A DNA stretch of 64,000 bases from Fibrobacter sp. (GCA_024398935.1 JAKSIH010000003.1:1-64000), one strand, 5' to 3'. Positions 8,432-17,502 are shown, counted from the first letter of the stretch. Made by a program: numbers and translations. The notes: generated by a model from the sequence alone, not told the origin.

Positions 8432-9961
8432 ATGCGCTATAAGGTTCTAGACTACCTCTACAAGCAAGGCGGTCTGACCCTGTTCGCCTCAAAGGGTGAA
8501 TCGGGCATTTCCCTGGAAACCTTGCAGAACACAGCGCTGGCTCTGAACGCCGGCGCTGGTTTTGTTATTCTAGACTTTTCCGGAAAGTTAAAATTTCAGG
8601 AAAAGGCACCCGTTTCCATACAGGAACTGCTCCAGGAACGACTCGAGAAAGACCTGCTCGACAGGCTTTCCGACGAAAGCTGGATTGTTTCCGGACTGAA
8701 GGCTTTTCCCAAGGACGATGACGAGTTCCGCCATCTCTATCACAATCTGCACCTCCTTTACGGAGCAGTCAGTCACATCGTAGGCATCCTCCCGGATGAA
8801 ATCAGCGCAGATGAAGCGAAGTACATCCCGCTACTTTCCAGATTGCTGGTTCTTTTCGGGGATAAGCCCGATGAGGCGGCTGCGCTTGTGGAGGACAGTC
8901 CCGACCTACGGAAAACCGGCATTCTCTGGCTATTTCGCGAAAAGCCTGACAGGAAACGCTTTCCAAAGGCATACAAGGCAATCTCTGCAGGGGAATCCTT
9001 TGCAAAGGAATGTCGCAGGCTTACATGGGAGAAAGACCTGTGGAAAAACGACCCCAAGTTTGCCGCAGGGGTCATAGAAAATCTGCACCGAGTCAGCATC
9101 CTGAAAAAGAATCCCCTGGACGGTCTTCCAAGGACATTCAGAAAGTTCTTCCCGTTATTCCTGCTGATTGCCGTCGTACTTCCTTTCCTATTCATCTCCA
9201 AGTTGGACCAGAACATCTCCAACAACAGAAACCGCATCCACGAAAGAGATGTAATCACCACAGCCCCCTACTTCGAATACACCTTCGACGGAAAGGAATC
9301 CCTCTATAGGATAGCCAAGTATGGCATCGGTCGTTTTACCGCCCAGATTGCAAACGAAAAAATGGTCAAGCAGTACATGGACGCCACCCTGGAAGAAAAC
9401 GGCTTTACAGAAAAAACATGGGCGAAGGCGACCATGATCATTCCCCCGATGGGAACCGTCATCAAGTTCTCCAGACCAGACATGTTCGAATCGGCCCTAG
9501 CCGATTCTATTGGTGGTGCCTGGAAATACTGGACATCGATTTATTCGGACAGCACCGCCTATCTTACGGAACTTTATCACGAAAACCAGACGGCAACGGA
9601 CCGTAAGCACCAGGCCATCGATGTCGCAGGCAAGTTAGGAACAAGAATCCTCGCCCCGTTCTCGGCAAAGGCCTGGACAAGCCGGGACGAACGCGGAGGC
9701 ATTATCATCGGCCTGGTTCACGACCAGCAGGTCATAATATTCATGCACTGCGACAAGCTACTCTATCTGGACGGTCAGGAAGTCATGGCGGGCGACCCCA
9801 TCGCCACCGTGGGAACCACAGGACATACCACGGGCCCCCATGCCCATATCGTTACCGGTATCGTTGACAAGAAAGGTCCAAAGCATCTAGGCAATGTTCG
9901 TTACCGGGTGGTAGACCCGATCGAATGGTACTACCGTTTTAAGCCATCATCGCTTAAATAA
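8432..9961 (+). CDS. Membrane-anchored M23 (LytM-type) metallopeptidase
   Basis: 509 residues. The first ~230 residues form an unrecognised helical, presumably cytoplasmic region. One membrane segment follows at about 232-252 (FFPLFLLIAVVLPFLF). The C-terminal half is an M23 domain with both zinc/catalytic signatures: the HxxxD-type site KHQAID near residue 391 and the HxH site GPHAHIV near 469. Active M23 enzymes cut peptidoglycan cross-bridges or regulate amidases. With the motifs intact, catalysis is expected, in the periplasm. A long cytoplasmic N-terminal part ahead of the anchor is unusual and could link peptidoglycan hydrolysis to an internal signal (inference). Confidence 0.85.
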   Translation: MRYKVLDYLYKQGGLTLFASKGESGISLETLQNTALALNAGAGFVILDFSGKLKFQEKAPVSIQELLQERLEKDLLDRLSDESWIVSGLKAFPKDDDEFRHLYHNLHLLYGAVSHIVGILPDEISADEAKYIPLLSRLLVLFGDKPDEAAALVEDSPDLRKTGILWLFREKPDRKRFPKAYKAISAGESFAKECRRLTWEKDLWKNDPKFAAGVIENLHRVSILKKNPLDGLPRTFRKFFPLFLLIAVVLPFLFISKLDQNISNNRNRIHERDVITTAPYFEYTFDGKESLYRIAKYGIGRFTAQIANEKMVKQYMDATLEENGFTEKTWAKATMIIPPMGTVIKFSRPDMFESALADSIGGAWKYWTSIYSDSTAYLTELYHENQTATDRKHQAIDVAGKLGTRILAPFSAKAWTSRDERGGIIIGLVHDQQVIIFMHCDKLLYLDGQEVMAGDPIATVGTTGHTTGPHAHIVTGIVDKKGPKHLGNVRYRVVDPIEWYYRFKPSSLK

Positions 9962-10021
9962 GTTTGTTCAAAAAACATTTCTGAAAACCCCACTGCTGTT
10001 GAGAAAAACTCAACGGGACAC

Positions 10022-10057
10022 CGGGGAAAATTTATAGTGTTCCCCGTCACTTTTTTT
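10022..10057 (+). terminator. Terminator after the M23 gene
   Basis: A CGGGGAA / TTCCCCG stem (10022-10028 and 10040-10046) is followed within a few bases by seven T. A second hairpin, GTTGAG / CTCAAC at 9998-10014, precedes it. Confidence 0.75.
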
Positions 10058-10143
10058 AGGAAAAATGCTTTCTTTTTTCTTTTTTCGGCATTGTGTAAGC
10101 GAAATGTTACCTTTTACATCTCGCCAATTTATCAACAATTAAA

Positions 10144-10151
10144 TAACTTTG
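10144..10151 (+). promoter_or_regulatory. TAnnTTTG -7 box before the 10199 lipoprotein
   Basis: TAACTTTG is an exact consensus match, with its last base 47 nt before the ATG, the same distance as at the 8007 gene. No -33 partner seen. Confidence 0.45.
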
Positions 10152-10198
10152 TACCCGGAATTAGGGATTTGGGTAACTTCAATAAGAAAGGAATAAGA

Positions 10199-10633
10199 AT
10201 GAAGTTTAGTGTTTTGGTGATTACTGCAGTTGCCGCCACCCTTTTCGCCGGATGCTCCGGAATCAAGACTCCGAAAGCAGAACTGGCATCTCACGAAATG
10301 AACCGCAACATTCCTGCAATTGACGAAATGATCGTCTCCATGAAGCAGGACTACATCAACAAGTGCTATATGCCTGTTGCAAAGCGTAATCCTCCCGAAA
10401 ACGCATGCCAGACAGAGCTGTTCCAGATGCTTGAACGTCGCTACCATAGGGATTACCAGCAGATGCATGTGGACATGGCCGCCAACGACCTGTTCTTCAA
10501 GGACGTGAATCGCGAAATCACCACCCTTTCCAAGCAGGACCCCGAAGTCCGTAACGCAATCCGCAACGGCTTCCGCAGCAACGACGAACTGCTGGCATAC
10601 TATAAGGACGCTTATAAGTTCGACACTAAGTAG
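10199..10633 (+). CDS. Small lipoprotein of unknown function
   Basis: 144 residues starting at the ATG preceded by AAAGGA. The frame stays open upstream but that part has no ribosome site. The N-terminus is a lipoprotein signal with lipobox LFAGC (Cys19). The mature part is helical and charged, with two cysteines (in NKCYMP and NACQTE) that could pair in the periplasm. I do not recognise the family. It stands alone between terminators, followed by a long inverted repeat. Confidence 0.75.
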   Translation: MKFSVLVITAVAATLFAGCSGIKTPKAELASHEMNRNIPAIDEMIVSMKQDYINKCYMPVAKRNPPENACQTELFQMLERRYHRDYQQMHVDMAANDLFFKDVNREITTLSKQDPEVRNAIRNGFRSNDELLAYYKDAYKFDTK

Positions 10634-10635
10634 AA

Positions 10636-10685
10636 GCAGCGCAAATCGTTCATTAGAACATAAAACCTCCGGTCATTTGCGCTGC
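10636..10685. repeat. 11-bp inverted repeat just past the lipoprotein stop
   Basis: GCAGCGCAAAT and ATTTGCGCTGC are perfect reverse complements separated by 28 nt. The stem starts 3 nt after the stop codon and has no T-run behind it, so it is not a standard terminator. It may protect the mRNA 3' end or bind a protein (inference). Confidence 0.6.
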
Positions 10686-10734
10686 ACGCAGGAACACAGC
10701 GCGTACTTGAAAGAGGTTGCTTGTCGCTAGTAAA

Positions 10735-10763
10735 GGCCTTCGTGTTAAACGAGGGTCTTTTTT
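10735..10763 (+). terminator. Terminator-like hairpin, first of two related
   Basis: A 9-bp stem GGCCTTCGT / ACGAGGGTC (two G-U pairs) is followed by six T. It resembles the hairpin at 10899-10925. Both lie about 30-40 nt after a shared CGTACTTGA motif, suggesting a diverged tandem copy. Confidence 0.7.
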
Positions 10764-10898
10764 CGTTTTCTCGCGGAAGCCTTTTACTCACTAGATAAGA
10801 ACGGCGTTGATCCTTCGTTATAAAAGAACCAACGGTCATCAACACCTTATTCTAGAACTCAGTGCGTACTTGATAGAATTCGCTTTTTGCAAGAAAAA

Positions 10899-10925
10899 GA
10901 CCTTCGTATTAATGAGGGTCTTTTA
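10899..10925. terminator. Bidirectional terminator-like hairpin, second of two
   Basis: Stem GACCTTCGT / ATGAGGGTC, with TTTT on the plus side and a run of A before it (TTTTTC on the minus strand). It can stop the minus-strand gene that ends at 11043 as well as plus-strand transcripts. Confidence 0.65.
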
Positions 10926-11042
10926 ATGTTTTAGCAAGTCCTTCGCATAAATTTAGAGGAACGGGGTGATTGATTGGGAGCGACTCCGGAAGCGAAGCGA
11001 ACGGGTGGAGCCGAAGGCGGTTGCTTTTTTTATTATGAGATT

Positions 11043-11996
11043 TTATAACCGTGAATTCGCAGCATGATTTGTTCTCATAAATTCATACTTCGTAATTAAA
11101 TTATCGGACTCAGCCATACCCTCGGTATAGAGTGTGTAACCGGAAGTCTCCCAGAATTCAAGCAGTCCTTTCAAAGGGGCCTCATAAAGCAAGTTCACAT
11201 TTTGAAATTCAATTTTCTTGTCACCCTCGACAGAAGATTTATTTCTGGACATGCATGTGAAAGTGAATACCTTCCCCTGATATACTCCATAAGAAATACT
11301 GCTGCACCTAAAATTCAGGGAATCCTTTTCAGAGAAGGAATCCAGCCTATCCCTTACAAGAGAAACATTGCAAAGAGAGTCGGCAGAATCACCCCGACAA
11401 TTATAGTGCCCGCTTTTTTCCTTAAAGATGTAATACTTTGAGACTATTCGGAAGGACTTTTCAAAAAACTTCTGTGGAAACGCCATTTGACAATTTTCAA
11501 GCCATTCCACCATGAATTGTTCGAAGACCTCATTAGGCGTCGTAGATTTTAATATTCTAGCAGTCTGTTTCTTCTGTGCAGCATCATACTTCACTTCAAA
11601 AGTCAGTTCAGTTTCAAAGCCCGGTTCCAAACCTGGAACAGGATCCTGGTCGCCAAAAAACAAGGAAGCACCGAGATCTCTAACTCGTTCCACCAGGGAA
11701 TCCAATTCCCTGGAATCCGTTACCGTAATCGCCTCCAACGCAATCCATTCATCATTAAAGTTTCCGGAACGTTCACTTTCCAGAACACTATGCATAAACC
11801 CCTTTTCAGATATCCGGGGCTTTCGTTCTCCACTGTTCCAAGTCCGCTCCCATTCTTTTTCAATGGAATCCAAAGTCACCCAGAGAGAATCACCTTCATC
11901 CCGATGATTTGAATGATACCGGAAAAACATCATGGGCAGTACAGAAAAAATAACTACGGCCCATATCCACCAATGTTTCATAAAAAAGTTCTTCAT
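11043..11996 (-). CDS. Membrane-anchored protein of unknown function
   Basis: 317 residues from the chosen ATG. A TTG nine codons upstream keeps the frame open but is less likely. One N-terminal membrane segment (WWIWAVVIFSVLPMMFF) leaves nearly all of the protein outside the cytoplasm. The mature part is acidic with four cysteines in the second half (NCRGD, SLCNV, FRCSS, FTCMS). I do not recognise a family. TATACTTTG (12044-12052, minus strand) is a near match to the TAnnTTTG box. It sits alone between the cellulase gene and a hairpin region. Confidence 0.7.
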   Translation of the reverse strand: MKNFFMKHWWIWAVVIFSVLPMMFFRYHSNHRDEGDSLWVTLDSIEKEWERTWNSGERKPRISEKGFMHSVLESERSGNFNDEWIALEAITVTDSRELDSLVERVRDLGASLFFGDQDPVPGLEPGFETELTFEVKYDAAQKKQTARILKSTTPNEVFEQFMVEWLENCQMAFPQKFFEKSFRIVSKYYIFKEKSGHYNCRGDSADSLCNVSLVRDRLDSFSEKDSLNFRCSSISYGVYQGKVFTFTCMSRNKSSVEGDKKIEFQNVNLLYEAPLKGLLEFWETSGYTLYTEGMAESDNLITKYEFMRTNHAANSRL

Positions 11997-12138
11997 TGAC
12001 CTAATCCACCCAAAAAATTCCAATCCATATCCACTTTAGAGCAAAGTATAAAAAGGAAATACATTCCACAAGTAAAATATCAAATACAAAAAGGACCGCG
12101 GCATCAGCCACGGTCCACTCTCTCGTATATGAAATTTT

Positions 12139-14475
12139 TTACTGCATGTACTTCTTGAAGACATTCAGCATGTTTCCGTGCCAGGAGCTGCCGGTACCGG
12201 CTTCGAAGCCGCCGCAATTCTTATAGCACCAGTAATGCCAGCTCATGCCATACTTTTCAGCCTGGGCGAGAACAGCGTCGGTCCACTTTTCGCGCTTGGC
12301 GTCGGAGACTGCGGAGCAGGAACCCTTGTTGGCAACACCGAATTCACCCATGTTCATGGGAACGGAACCGCCGTTCACATCCGGGAAATAAAGGGCGATG
12401 GAGTCTGCGTAGCTCTTGAACTGAGAAGCCATAGCAGAAATGCCATCGTTAGCATTGGCGTTGCAGTCGTATCCATGTCCCTGGTGGGTGAAAGAATATG
12501 GATCGTAGTAATGACCCGTCACGATGATGTTGCCATCAGCGGGCAAATCCAGGTTCTGGATCTGTGCAAACTTTGCATAGCCATTACCTTCGAACATGAT
12601 GGTCTTGCCCTTGGACACGGCACGGATTGCGTTGTAGCCCGTGGTCATGAGCTTCTTCACCTGATCCTTGGTCATGTCATGGGGTTCGTTGAAGATTTCG
12701 AAGACCACTGCGTCATCCGGGAAGGATTCGAAGGCCTGTGCGACCTGTGTCCATTCGGACTTGAAGTCATTCAGCTTGCTTTCGAAGGAACCGTTACCGG
12801 CGGCGTCGTAAACCGGCTGGTTGTGATGGTTATTGACGATTACGGTAAGACCCGCATTAATAGCCAGCTGGACATCGGCCTTCACACCGGAAATCTTGCT
12901 GGACATGCCGGTGTACCAACGGACCGGGAGACGGACAGAATTGAATCCGGCAGCCTTTACAGCAGCGAAGTCACCGTCACCGATACGGTTGCCCCAGCCA
13001 CCGTCATCGGAACCCGGGGCATCCCAGGAGTTACCGAAGTTCACTCCACGACCGAGCTTCTTGTTCATGGCACGGCCCTTGGAATAGTCAATTGCGGGAT
13101 TAACGCTCTTGTTCCACACACCGCCCATACAAACGAAGGAGGAGCCACCTGACATAGCAACAGCATATTCATTAGCGGAGGAGCAGGCGGTAGGAATCTG
13201 GGAAGCGGCGATATCGGCGGCAGTAGCGGCAGACCACATGTTCTTCTTACAGACGTACTGCTTGCCATCGGTGAAGTTCACGATAGAACCCGCCTTGGAA
13301 TCATCGCAGGCGCCGTTGACCTTGGCAACGGCAGCACTCGTAATGAAGGCTGCAGAAGCGACGGCCCAGCCGCCTTCCTTACAGGCAAACTGCTTATCCT
13401 GGATGGCGCTCTTGGGATTGCCGTTAGGCTTTACCTCGTTACGGTTCTGATCGCTGCAGCTGCCAAGATTATACATGGCAGACCAGACATTTCTTCTACC
13501 GCCGGTAAAGGTTCTCACGTCGGCGTCGTTGTTATGGGAGGAAAGGTTGGACCAGCTTTCATCTGAGTCCATGTTGAAGGCGGCATCACCGACAGCGGCC
13601 TTGGAAGCGTCATCATCCCAGCGACCGTCCATCGCAATATCGGATGCGGCGGCATTCAGCAGGGTTTCTGCACCGGAACCGTTATACAGGAACGCACTAG
13701 AAACAGCCAGCAGGCGTTCTGCAGATTCATCCATACTATAGAGGTTCAGGTCCTCGAACATGGTAGAATCGGACTTAAAGCCGAATACGGCGGTAATTTC
13801 CTTCTGGGCGCGGTCCTTTGCCGCGGTAAAGTTCATGCCCATGCCGGACATGAGGAACTGCACACGGAAGTATTCCAGGTGAGTCAGGACGTTAACATTT
13901 ACGCTCTTGCGTTCGCGCAAGTCGGAAAGAGCCTTCAGAGAAGTAATTCCGCCGATGCTGTTATTAACGAAGTCGTAGAAGTTACCCTGTGCATTGAAAC
14001 TTGCAATGGCGGAAGCAAGGGTTCCCGTTGCAGTAAAAGAACCGATCTTGTCGGTAGTCTTCACGGAAGCGGAAGGAGTTTCTACCATAGACTTGGGGTC
14101 GACGCTGGAAACGGCAACGGGGGTACCAGCAACGAAGGGACCGAACTGTGCCACACCCGTGACCGAGTAAGCGAGAGAACCGACAGACGCGGTTCCATCG
14201 TCCTTCTTGTCTTCTTCAGAAATGGGCTTATCAGCAATATTTTCGTTAGGATCCGGCAGATCAACAGAAGGATCTGTTGAGGGATTGGAGGGATCCACCG
14301 TAGGATTGGAAGGATCGACCACCGGATTGGAAGGATCCACCGTAGGATTGGACGGGTCTACGACCGGGTTGGAAGGATCTGCAGGATTGACCTTCGGCGA
14401 AGAAGCGTCATCAGAACAGGCAGATAGGGCCAGCAAGGAAACCAGCGAAGCTACGCCTACAAAAGATTTTTTCAT
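12139..14475 (-). CDS. GH5 cellulase lipoprotein with long linker region
   Basis: 778 residues from the ATG that follows AAGGA. The 30 residues upstream in frame are an artefact. Lipobox ALSAC (Cys20) tethers it to the envelope. Next comes a linker of a 7-residue unit DPSNPxV repeated five times (DNA 14281-14385), an alpha/beta domain of unknown type (about 90-330), and three units with a Cys-x(n)-VCKxxxW pattern (about 335-465) seen in fibrobacterial secreted proteins. The C-terminal GH5 barrel (about 468-778) shows the catalytic acid in FEIFNEPHD near 596 and the nucleophile in NMGEFG near 709. GH5 members cleave beta-1,4-glucans; cellulase is likely, but mannanase or xyloglucanase specificity cannot be excluded. 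It is a single gene divergent from leuCD. Confidence 0.9.
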   Translation of the reverse strand: MKKSFVGVASLVSLLALSACSDDASSPKVNPADPSNPVVDPSNPTVDPSNPVVDPSNPTVDPSNPSTDPSVDLPDPNENIADKPISEEDKKDDGTASVGSLAYSVTGVAQFGPFVAGTPVAVSSVDPKSMVETPSASVKTTDKIGSFTATGTLASAIASFNAQGNFYDFVNNSIGGITSLKALSDLRERKSVNVNVLTHLEYFRVQFLMSGMGMNFTAAKDRAQKEITAVFGFKSDSTMFEDLNLYSMDESAERLLAVSSAFLYNGSGAETLLNAAASDIAMDGRWDDDASKAAVGDAAFNMDSDESWSNLSSHNNDADVRTFTGGRRNVWSAMYNLGSCSDQNRNEVKPNGNPKSAIQDKQFACKEGGWAVASAAFITSAAVAKVNGACDDSKAGSIVNFTDGKQYVCKKNMWSAATAADIAASQIPTACSSANEYAVAMSGGSSFVCMGGVWNKSVNPAIDYSKGRAMNKKLGRGVNFGNSWDAPGSDDGGWGNRIGDGDFAAVKAAGFNSVRLPVRWYTGMSSKISGVKADVQLAINAGLTVIVNNHHNQPVYDAAGNGSFESKLNDFKSEWTQVAQAFESFPDDAVVFEIFNEPHDMTKDQVKKLMTTGYNAIRAVSKGKTIMFEGNGYAKFAQIQNLDLPADGNIIVTGHYYDPYSFTHQGHGYDCNANANDGISAMASQFKSYADSIALYFPDVNGGSVPMNMGEFGVANKGSCSAVSDAKREKWTDAVLAQAEKYGMSWHYWCYKNCGGFEAGTGSSWHGNMLNVFKKYMQ

Positions 14476-14512
14476 AAAGAATCCTTTTCTTTCCATAAAT
14501 TTTTCTAGAAAA

Positions 14513-14541
14513 TTAACACATAACCCCATAACATATATAAT
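14513..14541 (+). promoter_or_regulatory. Sigma70-like promoter TTAACA-N17-TATAAT
   Basis: TTAACA at 14513-14518 and TATAAT at 14536-14541 are 17 nt apart, close to the classic consensus on the plus strand. The transcript would begin near 14548 and meet the terminator at 14640-14666 before leuC. It may instead be chance in an AT-rich gap. Confidence 0.4.
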
Positions 14542-14639
14542 TAAATTCGCTTTTTTTGTATACACCTGTTACCCCAGGCATTGACCAATGTCACACCATT
14601 TGTCCACACGGAAACTGACTTTTTTATTACACGAAAATT

Positions 14640-14666
14640 ACGGTACGGAAAGTGCCGTTTTTTTTT
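14640..14666 (+). terminator. Terminator upstream of leuC, possible attenuator
   Basis: Stem ACGGTAC / GTGCCGT around GGAAA, followed by nine T. No gene lies upstream on this strand, so it would end only a short leader transcript started at the 14513-14541 promoter. A short reading frame from ATG 14588 has four Leu codons in its first 14 codons. Confidence 0.6.
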
Positions 14667-14753
14667 CAGAATGCCCGGACCTGCACATTCAAACCAACAA
14701 ACGCTCCTCCCCTGCTTTCCGGAAGTTTCATCCATGCGGAAGCGGGAAATTAC

Positions 14754-14762
14754 TATCTTTTG
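14754..14762 (+). promoter_or_regulatory. Near-consensus -7 box for leuC
   Basis: TATCTTTTG is one base longer than TAnnTTTG and lies 66 nt before the leuC ATG, downstream of the leader terminator. It could give constitutive leuCD expression. Confidence 0.35.
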
Positions 14763-14828
14763 CCCCGAAATTTTGGAAAAGCAATTTTCCAGACGCAGTT
14801 TTGTAAAAAACAACAAACGAGACACATT

Positions 14829-16238
14829 ATGGGAAAATCATTATACCAGAAAATTTTCGAAAGCCACACTGTTGCTAAGCTCCCCAGCGGCCAGTGCCAG
14901 CTTTTCATCGGTCTCCACCTCTGCCACGAAGTGACCAGCCCCCAGGCTTTCGCATCTCTCCGTGAAGATGGCACCAAGGTCCTGTTCCCCGAACGTACCT
15001 TCGCTACCGTTGACCACATTATTCCCACCACTTTCCCGGAACGTAACCGCCCCCTCCAGGACGGCATTTCCGAAGAAATGTTCTCCCATATCGAAAAGAA
15101 CACCGAATCCAACGGCATCAAGTTCTTTGGCCCCAAGACCTGCGAACAGGGCGTGATCCACATTGTTGGCCCGGAAGAAGGCGTGACCCAGCCGGGTATG
15201 ACCGTCGCTTGCGGTGACTCCCATACCGCTACCCACGGTGCTTTCGGTGCAATCGCATTTGGTATCGGCACCAGCCAGGTGGCAGACGTTCTCGCTACCC
15301 AGACTTTGGCCATGAGCCCCCTCAAGACCCGCCGCATCAACTTCACCGGCAAGCTGAAGCCGGGTGTTACCGCCAAGGACGTAGCTCTTGCCTACATCGC
15401 AAAGCTTGGCGTGAACGGTGGCGTTGGCTACGCTTACGAATTTGCAGGCCCGGTTATCGAAGCTATGAGCATGGAAGGCCGTATGACCATCTGTAACATG
15501 GCTATCGAAGGCGGCGCTCGCGTTGGCTACTGCAACCCCGACGAAAAGACCTTCGAATTCCTGAAGGGCAAGCCCTACGCTCCCAAGGCAGACAAGTGGG
15601 ATGAAGCTGTCGCCTACTGGAAGTCCGTGGCTACCGACGCCGACGCTCAGTTCGACGACGAAATCGAAATCAACTGCGACAACCTGGAACCCATGGTGAC
15701 CTGGGGTATCACTCCGGCTCAGGCTATCCAGCTCAACGACAACATGCCGAAGATTTCTGAATTCGAAGGCTCCGAAAAGAAGGTCATCTCCGAAGCTTAT
15801 GAATACATGGGCTGGGAAGAAGGTGGCAAGATGATCGGCACCCCCATCGATATCGCCTTCGTAGGCTCCTGCACCAACGGTCGTTTGTCCGACCTCCAGG
15901 CTGCAGCAGAAATCATCAAGGGCCACAAGGTTGCCGACACCGTCAAGATGTGGGTCGTTCCTGGTTCCATGAAGATCAAGGTGGAAGCAGAAGCTCTCGG
16001 TCTCGACAAGATCTTTAAGGAAGCTGGTGCAGAATGGCGTGAAGCCGGCTGCTCTCTCTGCCTTGCCATGAACCCGGATAAGCTGAAGGGTCGCCAGGTA
16101 AGCGCATCTTCCAGCAACCGTAACTTCAAGGGCCGTCAGGGCTCCCCCACTGGCCGTACCATTTTGATGAGCCCCGCCATGGTTGCAGCAGCTGCAATCG
16201 AAGGCAAGGTCACCGACGTCCGCAAGTACATCAAGTAA
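14829..16238 (+). CDS. leuC: 3-isopropylmalate dehydratase large subunit
   Basis: 469 residues, the normal LeuC length, from the ATG at [13 protein letters not shown]. An open frame extending further upstream is not supported. With LeuD it isomerises 2-isopropylmalate to 3-isopropylmalate in leucine synthesis, in the cytoplasm. The three [4Fe-4S] ligands are present at about 347 (SCTNGR) and 407/410 (CSLC), the same positions as in E. coli LeuC. The conserved [13 protein letters not shown] segment is also visible. leuD follows 18 nt downstream; no other leu gene is in the window. Regulation may involve the leader described separately. Confidence 0.96.
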   Translation: MGKSLYQKIFESHTVAKLPSGQCQLFIGLHLCHEVTSPQAFASLREDGTKVLFPERTFATVDHIIPTTFPERNRPLQDGISEEMFSHIEKNTESNGIKFFGPKTCEQGVIHIVGPEEGVTQPGMTVACGDSHTATHGAFGAIAFGIGTSQVADVLATQTLAMSPLKTRRINFTGKLKPGVTAKDVALAYIAKLGVNGGVGYAYEFAGPVIEAMSMEGRMTICNMAIEGGARVGYCNPDEKTFEFLKGKPYAPKADKWDEAVAYWKSVATDADAQFDDEIEINCDNLEPMVTWGITPAQAIQLNDNMPKISEFEGSEKKVISEAYEYMGWEEGGKMIGTPIDIAFVGSCTNGRLSDLQAAAEIIKGHKVADTVKMWVVPGSMKIKVEAEALGLDKIFKEAGAEWREAGCSLCLAMNPDKLKGRQVSASSSNRNFKGRQGSPTGRTILMSPAMVAAAAIEGKVTDVRKYIK

Positions 16239-16256
16239 CGCTAAGGAGATTTAAAA

Positions 16257-16859
16257 ATGAATTCTATTGACATCGTTAAAGGTTCCGGCGTTCCTGTTCG
16301 CGGTAACGACATCGATACCGACCGTATCATTCCGGCTCGCTTCCTCAAGTGCGTGACCTTCGAAGGTCTCGGCGCAAACGCTTTCGCTGACGATATCGCC
16401 GGCCTGGAAGCACAGGGCAAGGTTCACCCCTTCCGTGACCCGGCCTACAAGAACGGCACCATCCTGGTTTCCAACCAGAACTTCGGTTGCGGTTCCAGCC
16501 GTGAACACGCTCCGCAGGCTCTGAAGCGCTGGGGCATCAAGGCAATCATCGCCGAAAGCTACTCCGAAATCTTCTTCGGCAACTGCGTCGCCCTGGGCGT
16601 TCCCTGCTACAAGGTAGACCACGCTACCGCCGACAAGATTCTCGCATGGATCGAAGCAAATCCCTCCAAGGAATTGGAAACCAGCACCGACAAGCGCACC
16701 CTGAAGCTGGGCGACGAAACCATCGCCCTCACTTTGGCTGAAGGTCCCCGCGGTCAGTTCCTGGACGGTTCCTGGAACGCTCGCTCCGCCCTCCAGGCTA
16801 ACGCCGACAAGGTGCAGGAACTTGCAGCAAAGCTTCCGTACATGAACTTCCTTAAGTAA
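16257..16859 (+). CDS. leuD: 3-isopropylmalate dehydratase small subunit
   Basis: 200 residues, normal for LeuD. It supplies the swivelling domain that completes the aconitase-type active site with LeuC. The signature NFGCGSSREHAPQAL is intact, and the N-terminal GNDIDTDRIIPARF segment is typical. AAGGAG precedes the ATG by 9 nt. It is the last gene of the leuCD unit, ending at a strong terminator. Confidence 0.96.
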   Translation: MNSIDIVKGSGVPVRGNDIDTDRIIPARFLKCVTFEGLGANAFADDIAGLEAQGKVHPFRDPAYKNGTILVSNQNFGCGSSREHAPQALKRWGIKAIIAESYSEIFFGNCVALGVPCYKVDHATADKILAWIEANPSKELETSTDKRTLKLGDETIALTLAEGPRGQFLDGSWNARSALQANADKVQELAAKLPYMNFLK

Positions 16860-16882
16860 TTCTTAGGAAATCAAAATTAAAG

Positions 16883-16916
16883 AACGTCCGGGCATTCCGC
16901 TCGGGCGTTTTTTTTC
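16883..16916 (+). terminator. Terminator of leuCD
   Basis: An 11-bp stem AACGTCCGGGC / GCTCGGGCGTT with a 5-nt loop is followed by eight T. Confidence 0.9.
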
Positions 16917-17070
16917 ATCATAACGCACCATTCGTCGCATGAATTTTCACAAATTTAATTCATTATTTTTAAAGACTTAATCAAAATATTTATGTTTATT
17001 CTTCTTTTTTAAAGAGAAATTTATAAAAACAAAAAATAAAATGTATATTTAAACCATGGAGGAATACACC

Positions 17071-17484
17071 ATGGCCAAGTATACACCCTTTTCCGACAAC
17101 GCAGTCCTCACAGAATTCGGCAAACGAATCGCTGGAGCCAGGCTCAACAACAACTGGACACAGGCGGAACTCGCAAACAAGGCGGGCGTCAGTAAAAGCA
17201 CCCTGGAACACATCGAAAAAGGCCAATCCACACAACTTCTGAACATGGTAAAAATCCTGCGAGCCCTAGGATTTTTGAGTCAGTTTATCGGCATCGTCCC
17301 TGAGCTTGGCCCAAGCCCCATGGAACTCCTGATGCAATCCAAGAACTTGCAAAAGAACAAGCGCAAGCGTGCCTCCAAGTCCAAGACCAAAGCACAGGCA
17401 AATGATTTTGACATTCCTGGCGAGTTTCCTGCAGGCATCGCCGCAGAGCCCAAGGCCCCATGGATTTGGGACGAAGACAAGTAA
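17071..17484 (+). CDS. hipB: HipB-like antitoxin with XRE helix-turn-helix
   Basis: 137 residues. The upstream ATG at 17056 starts ATGGAGGAA, which is better read as the GGAGG ribosome site for the ATG at 17071. Residues ~14-68 form an XRE-type DNA-binding domain (WTQAELANKAGVSKSTLEHIEKG). A basic, flexible stretch follows (KNKRKRASKSKTKAQ), and the C-terminus ends in a tryptophan-containing tail, PWIWDEDK. In HipBA pairs HipB binds operator DNA and neutralises HipA. hipA follows after 18 nt. The region upstream is very AT-rich and would hold promoter and operators. Confidence 0.85.
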   Translation: MAKYTPFSDNAVLTEFGKRIAGARLNNNWTQAELANKAGVSKSTLEHIEKGQSTQLLNMVKILRALGFLSQFIGIVPELGPSPMELLMQSKNLQKNKRKRASKSKTKAQANDFDIPGEFPAGIAAEPKAPWIWDEDK

Positions 17485-17502
17485 GCAGGCTAAGGGGGGA
17501 CC

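Larger units (their letters stand above)
10634..11042. other. 409-nt non-coding stretch with related hairpins
   Basis: No credible gene. It holds the inverted repeat at 10636-10685, two related terminator hairpins, and at about 10978-11030 a GC-rich segment containing GCGAAGCGAACGGG. That segment resembles the GAGCGAACGGG core of the intergenic repeat at 48.5 kb. Confidence 0.55.

Noticed and set aside
12178..13152. Plus-strand open frame opposite the cellulase
   Set aside because: The minus strand carries an intact GH5 lipoprotein with both catalytic motifs; the opposite frame lacks any support.
14652..14828. N-terminal extension of LeuC from an upstream start
   Set aside because: The added residues are unlike LeuC, overlap the leader terminator, and the ATG at 14829 gives the family length.
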